Assembly: GCF_035818475.1 (NCBI RefSeq) | Contig: NZ_JAYMGV010000005.1 | Location: 143,401 to 207,400 of the forward strand | Origin: Cognatitamlana sp035818475 | GTDB taxonomy: Bacteria; Bacteroidota; Bacteroidia; Flavobacteriales; Flavobacteriaceae | Direction: 5' to 3' | DNA length: 64,000 bases | Shown here: positions 62,473-64,000 of the stretch, piece by piece | How positions within the stretch are numbered: position 1 is the first letter of the stretch | Layout of the letters: each line of letters starts with the position of its first letter | Translations under genes and position numbers: made by a program | The notes under the pieces: generated by a model | Database searches by the model: none | Told to the model about the DNA's origin: nothing | Seen by the model: only the letters and a program-made list of their open reading frames with translations

Positions 62473-62967
62473 AAATTTGAATTAAATAATTAATGTTAGT
62501 TTATTTTGAATATTGTTTACTGGAATTCCATAAATTAACCCCAATCAATATTTGGCTAAATTAAAAAACAATCAATCTCATTATTATAATAAATTGACCA
62601 AGTTTTATCCAAAATCATTCAAAAACACCAATTTTCTTTTAAAAACTGAATGAAAGGATTACCTCCTAATTAATACAGTAGCCCCTATTATGTGTGGAGT
62701 TATTGTTATTCATGAAAACATTTTAGCTTATAATAGACAGTAATTCAATGACGAAATTCATATGTTCTGCCATGCATAATGATAATAAAATAAAGATTAA
62801 CATTAATCTGGAATTGTTCTAATACCAGATCAACCAGAGCATATAACATAATTGCTTGTTTGTTTCTCCTCTTTTCTTTTTACAACTTTCATAAAAAAAC
62901 AACATAATTTTTATCTCACTTTATAATTCATTTGGTAATTCAAAATGCACAACGACATAATTATTTT
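62473..62967. other. Intergenic stretch of about 495 bases
   Basis: AT-rich, no open frame of note. CATTCA (62616-62621) and TGAATG (62647-62652) form an inverted pair, an echo of the CATTCAA strings before susC. It should hold the promoter of the T9SS gene at 62472. Confidence 0.4.
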
Positions 62968-64000
62968 TTACTTCAATACAATTTTATTTACCAATAAAGT
63001 AGCTCCTTCTTCAGACTCCAACCTTAATATATACAAGCCCCTGGAAAAACCAGACATATCTATACTTTTAGTATAGCCGTTACTGTAAACCGATTTACCG
63101 GTAATATCAAAAATGCTTACATGCTTTATTCTTGAATCTGCATTTAAGTTAATAATGTTCAAAGTATGCTTTACCGGATTGGGGTAAATGGACATACGCT
63201 TACTTAAATTATCTTCTACAGATAGAGCAGCTTTTATACCAGTATAAATTTGAGAGGCCAACCATAAGTTTCCATTTCTATTGGTAGAATTACTATAAGC
63301 TGTTTCACCCGGGTTGGGACCATCTGCACTGGTGGTACGCTTTACAGCCATGGCAAAGTTTGTACCACAGTTAATCCCTGACAGGTCAACCTGTATTAAT
63401 GAAAAAGCATTATCAGTCCCAAATGCCGCAGTTGACCCCACAGTACTTATCAACCCTGAAGGCACTTCCGCCCAAGCAGGCCCTGTTCTGGGATCGTCTC
63501 CGGTATTTGAATTTCTATACATCAATACGTTTTGGTCATCCATATTATTACCTCCGTTTCTAAAATTCTTAGTCAAGGTCAAAAGATACAAGTATTTGCT
63601 CCCTCCTGCACCGTCATATTCTGAAAGATTAACACTGTTGGCAACAACCCAAAGGGTACCTTCTTGATTTGCTCCGCTAAGTGAAGATTGTAACCTAACA
63701 CTTTTAGAATAATCGGCCGTAGTCCCACTAGGAAAGTTAGTTGCAGGCCTTGTATAACCTGCCTCTGTATCATCAGCAACCACAGTACTATTCGTATCGT
63801 TGTTCATTGTTCCAGATTCCAAGGTAAGTGTATAACCGGAATTATTAACAAACCTACCATCTTCATGGTAAATCAAATCATCTCCCAACAAACCTGTTGT
63901 GTTTGCTATTTCAACTACTTGTGGACCGGTGAACATGGGACTCAACTCTTTACTTATTTTTATTTGCTCTCCTCGAAACCACTGTGCGCCTACTTCTCCT
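62968..64000 (-). CDS. Partial secreted protein with type IX sorting domain (5' end outside window)
   Basis: The frame is open from the stop at 62968 to the right window edge; an internal ATG at 63945 is not the true start because coding text continues upstream (GEVGAQWFRGEQIKISKELS). About 344 residues are visible. They hold a beta-rich body with NGGNNMDDQNVLMYRNSN and GTNFAMAVKRTTSADG, and a T9SS type A sorting domain (MSIYPNPVKHTLNIINL ... SRGLYILRLE). Function unknown. It resembles the neighbour at 61459 in layout, not clearly in sequence. Confidence 0.8.
   Translation of the reverse strand, partial: GEVGAQWFRGEQIKISKELSPMFTGPQVVEIANTTGLLGDDLIYHEDGRFVNNSGYTLTLESGTMNNDTNSTVVADDTEAGYTRPATNFPSGTTADYSKSVRLQSSLSGANQEGTLWVVANSVNLSEYDGAGGSKYLYLLTLTKNFRNGGNNMDDQNVLMYRNSNTGDDPRTGPAWAEVPSGLISTVGSTAAFGTDNAFSLIQVDLSGINCGTNFAMAVKRTTSADGPNPGETAYSNSTNRNGNLWLASQIYTGIKAALSVEDNLSKRMSIYPNPVKHTLNIINLNADSRIKHVSIFDITGKSVYSNGYTKSIDMSGFSRGLYILRLESEEGATLLVNKIVLK

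Noticed and set aside
1..64000. CRISPR arrays
   Set aside because: No regularly spaced direct repeats of 25-40 bases were seen; the repeats present are protein-coding propeller repeats (2.9-3.7 kb) or single palindromes.

Overview
The window looks like a chromosomal stretch of a marine member of the Flavobacteriaceae (Bacteroidota). The DNA is AT-rich, promoters have the TAnnTTTG type of -7 box, there are SusC/SusD proteins, a hybrid two-component regulator, secreted proteins with C-terminal type IX secretion sorting domains, Bacteroidota-type lipoproteins and a Bacteroidota-type tyrosine integrase. The genus cannot be fixed from the sequence alone.

Layout. (1) 1-16.7 kb is ordinary core genome: a Na+/H+ antiporter (NhaC family), a cluster of peroxide-defence genes (2-Cys peroxiredoxin, catalase-peroxidase KatG with an ankyrin partner, thiol peroxidase Tpx), a diacylglycerol kinase-like gene, then a run of ftsK, a LolA-like carrier, an LptF/LptG-type permease and ribBA, followed by a DegT-type aminotransferase and a nitroreductase. 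(2) 16.9-20.2 kb is a tRNA-Ser(TGA) followed by a tyrosine integrase, a chimeric relic of conjugative transposon genes and a decayed IS transposase. I read this as the remains of an integrated element at the edge of the accessory region. (3) 20.2-61.1 kb is one very large polysaccharide utilization locus (PUL), nearly all on the minus strand. (4) 61.4-64 kb holds two secreted proteins with type IX sorting domains; the last is cut by the window end.

The PUL, in transcription order from 61 kb downwards, holds: SusC, SusD, a surface glycan-binding lipoprotein with a one-base frameshift, a secreted EF-hand protein, and a PL6 enzyme matching chondroitinase B residue for residue at its catalytic and calcium-binding sites. 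Next come two tandem paralogous lipoproteins of unknown family (about 680 residues), two beta-propeller glycosidase-like proteins, a sulfatase, a GH88 unsaturated uronyl hydrolase, a decayed DUF6250-like gene and a sulfatase with an unusual CSPYR motif. Then come a hybrid two-component sensor/regulator and, divergently, an iduronate-2-sulfatase-like enzyme. A second block has a PL8-type lyase, a GH29 fucosidase, two divergent PL6-like enzymes, a GH95 fucosidase and two more sulfatases.

The combination of dermatan/chondroitin lyases, unsaturated uronyl hydrolase, iduronate-2-sulfatase-like enzyme, four other sulfatases and two families of alpha-L-fucosidase points to a fucose-bearing sulfated glycosaminoglycan, such as the fucosylated chondroitin/dermatan sulfate of marine invertebrates. 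That substrate is an inference. The most interesting unknowns are the tandem pair at 48.6-52.9 kb and the divergent PL6 pair at 25.7-29.6 kb.
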